This document shows positions 63,857 through 64,000 of a DNA stretch of 64,000 nt, piece by piece (position 1 is the first letter of the stretch; each line of letters starts with the position of its first letter). Source of the DNA: Elusimicrobiota bacterium (GTDB lineage: Bacteria > Elusimicrobiota > Endomicrobiia > Endomicrobiales > Endomicrobiaceae). The stretch is taken from positions 62,001 through 126,000 of the forward strand of contig JAFXSD010000024.1 in the NCBI GenBank assembly GCA_017525905.1, in the 5' to 3' direction. Both the position numbers and the translations under genes were made by a program. The notes under the pieces were generated by a model, which was not told where the DNA came from, did not search any database, and was given only the letters and a program-made list of their open reading frames with translations.

Positions 63857-64000
63857 ATGGAAAATTTTGATGAAATAAGTAAAGCTCAAAAAGCCCAATA
63901 TGAAGTAGTATATAAAAAGTTTGCTAAGGTAAAAAAAAGTTACAGTGATTTAAAAGATAAATATATTAAGTTGGAAATTGAAAATAAGTTTCTTAACAGT
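63857..64000 (+). CDS. Start of a coiled-coil protein, truncated by the window end
   Basis: Forty-eight codons are visible, starting with MENFDEISKAQKAQYE and continuing as a charged helix rich in Lys, Glu, Tyr and Leu (KKFAKVKKSYSDLKDKYIKL), probably a coiled coil. An in-frame TAA lies four bases before the ATG, so no earlier start is possible, and there is no Shine-Dalgarno box. The function cannot be inferred from this fragment. Confidence 0.55.
   Translation, partial: MENFDEISKAQKAQYEVVYKKFAKVKKSYSDLKDKYIKLEIENKFLNS

Noticed and set aside
1-64000. CRISPR arrays, transposases, integrases, phage genes
   Set aside because: No short regularly spaced repeats, terminal inverted repeats with transposase, or phage structural genes were seen on either strand.

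Overview
The window is AT-rich (roughly one third G+C by eye) bacterial chromosome from a diderm organism: it encodes two LptF/LptG-type permeases, a TolC/RND efflux system, an outer-membrane beta-barrel protein and many secreted proteins. The lineage cannot be fixed from sequence alone. Giant multidomain proteins, small gaps between genes and low G+C make me favour Elusimicrobiota (Endomicrobiia-like) or Omnitrophota; this is inference. There are no insertion sequences, phage genes or CRISPR arrays.

Region 1 (1-38,257) is the remarkable part: three consecutive same-strand giant genes of at least 6,344, 1,998 and about 3,366 codons fill most of 38 kb. The first, cut by the left window edge, carries a region that matches GT48 1,3-beta-glucan/callose synthases block by block, then a PPP-type metallophosphatase domain, then a domain matching eukaryotic-type UDP-glucose pyrophosphorylase (UGP2 family). 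One chain therefore seems to hold a glucan polymerase and the enzyme that makes its UDP-glucose. The second and third share an exported Tiki/TraB-like domain. The second adds an (alpha/alpha) toroid of glycosidase type; the third adds a nucleotidyltransferase, a degenerate RelA/SpoT-TGS module, two copies of an HExxE module and a YdcF-like domain. All three end in the same short tail, [IL]-L-[AS]-A-A. An FtsH-type protease with an unusually short periplasmic loop, a lipoprotein and a small secreted protein sit between the second and third giants.

Region 2 (38,330-43,645) holds housekeeping genes: ybaB, lptF, lptG, then uvrB and a membrane-anchored flavodoxin on the minus strand. Region 3 (43,745-46,314) is a redox island: an Fe-S flavoprotein, a MerR regulator whose promoter has the 19-bp spacer typical of MerR control, and a NapH-like polyferredoxin. 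Region 4 (46,390-52,629) is a TetR-controlled TolC/membrane fusion/RND efflux operon with a clear operator and terminators.

Region 5 (52,678-57,280) has tRNA-Gln(CTG), tilS, a minus-strand two-component operon (membrane kinase, triple-receiver protein, soluble kinase) and tRNA-Thr(TGT). Region 6 (57,301-60,615) has a divergent promoter pair, a secreted TIM-barrel glycosidase-like protein, a small secreted protein, an outer-membrane barrel and a low-molecular-weight tyrosine phosphatase. Region 7 (60,742-64,000) has a GlcD-type FAD oxidase, def-fmt and the start of a coiled-coil gene cut by the right edge. No stretch of more than 300 bases lacks a gene.
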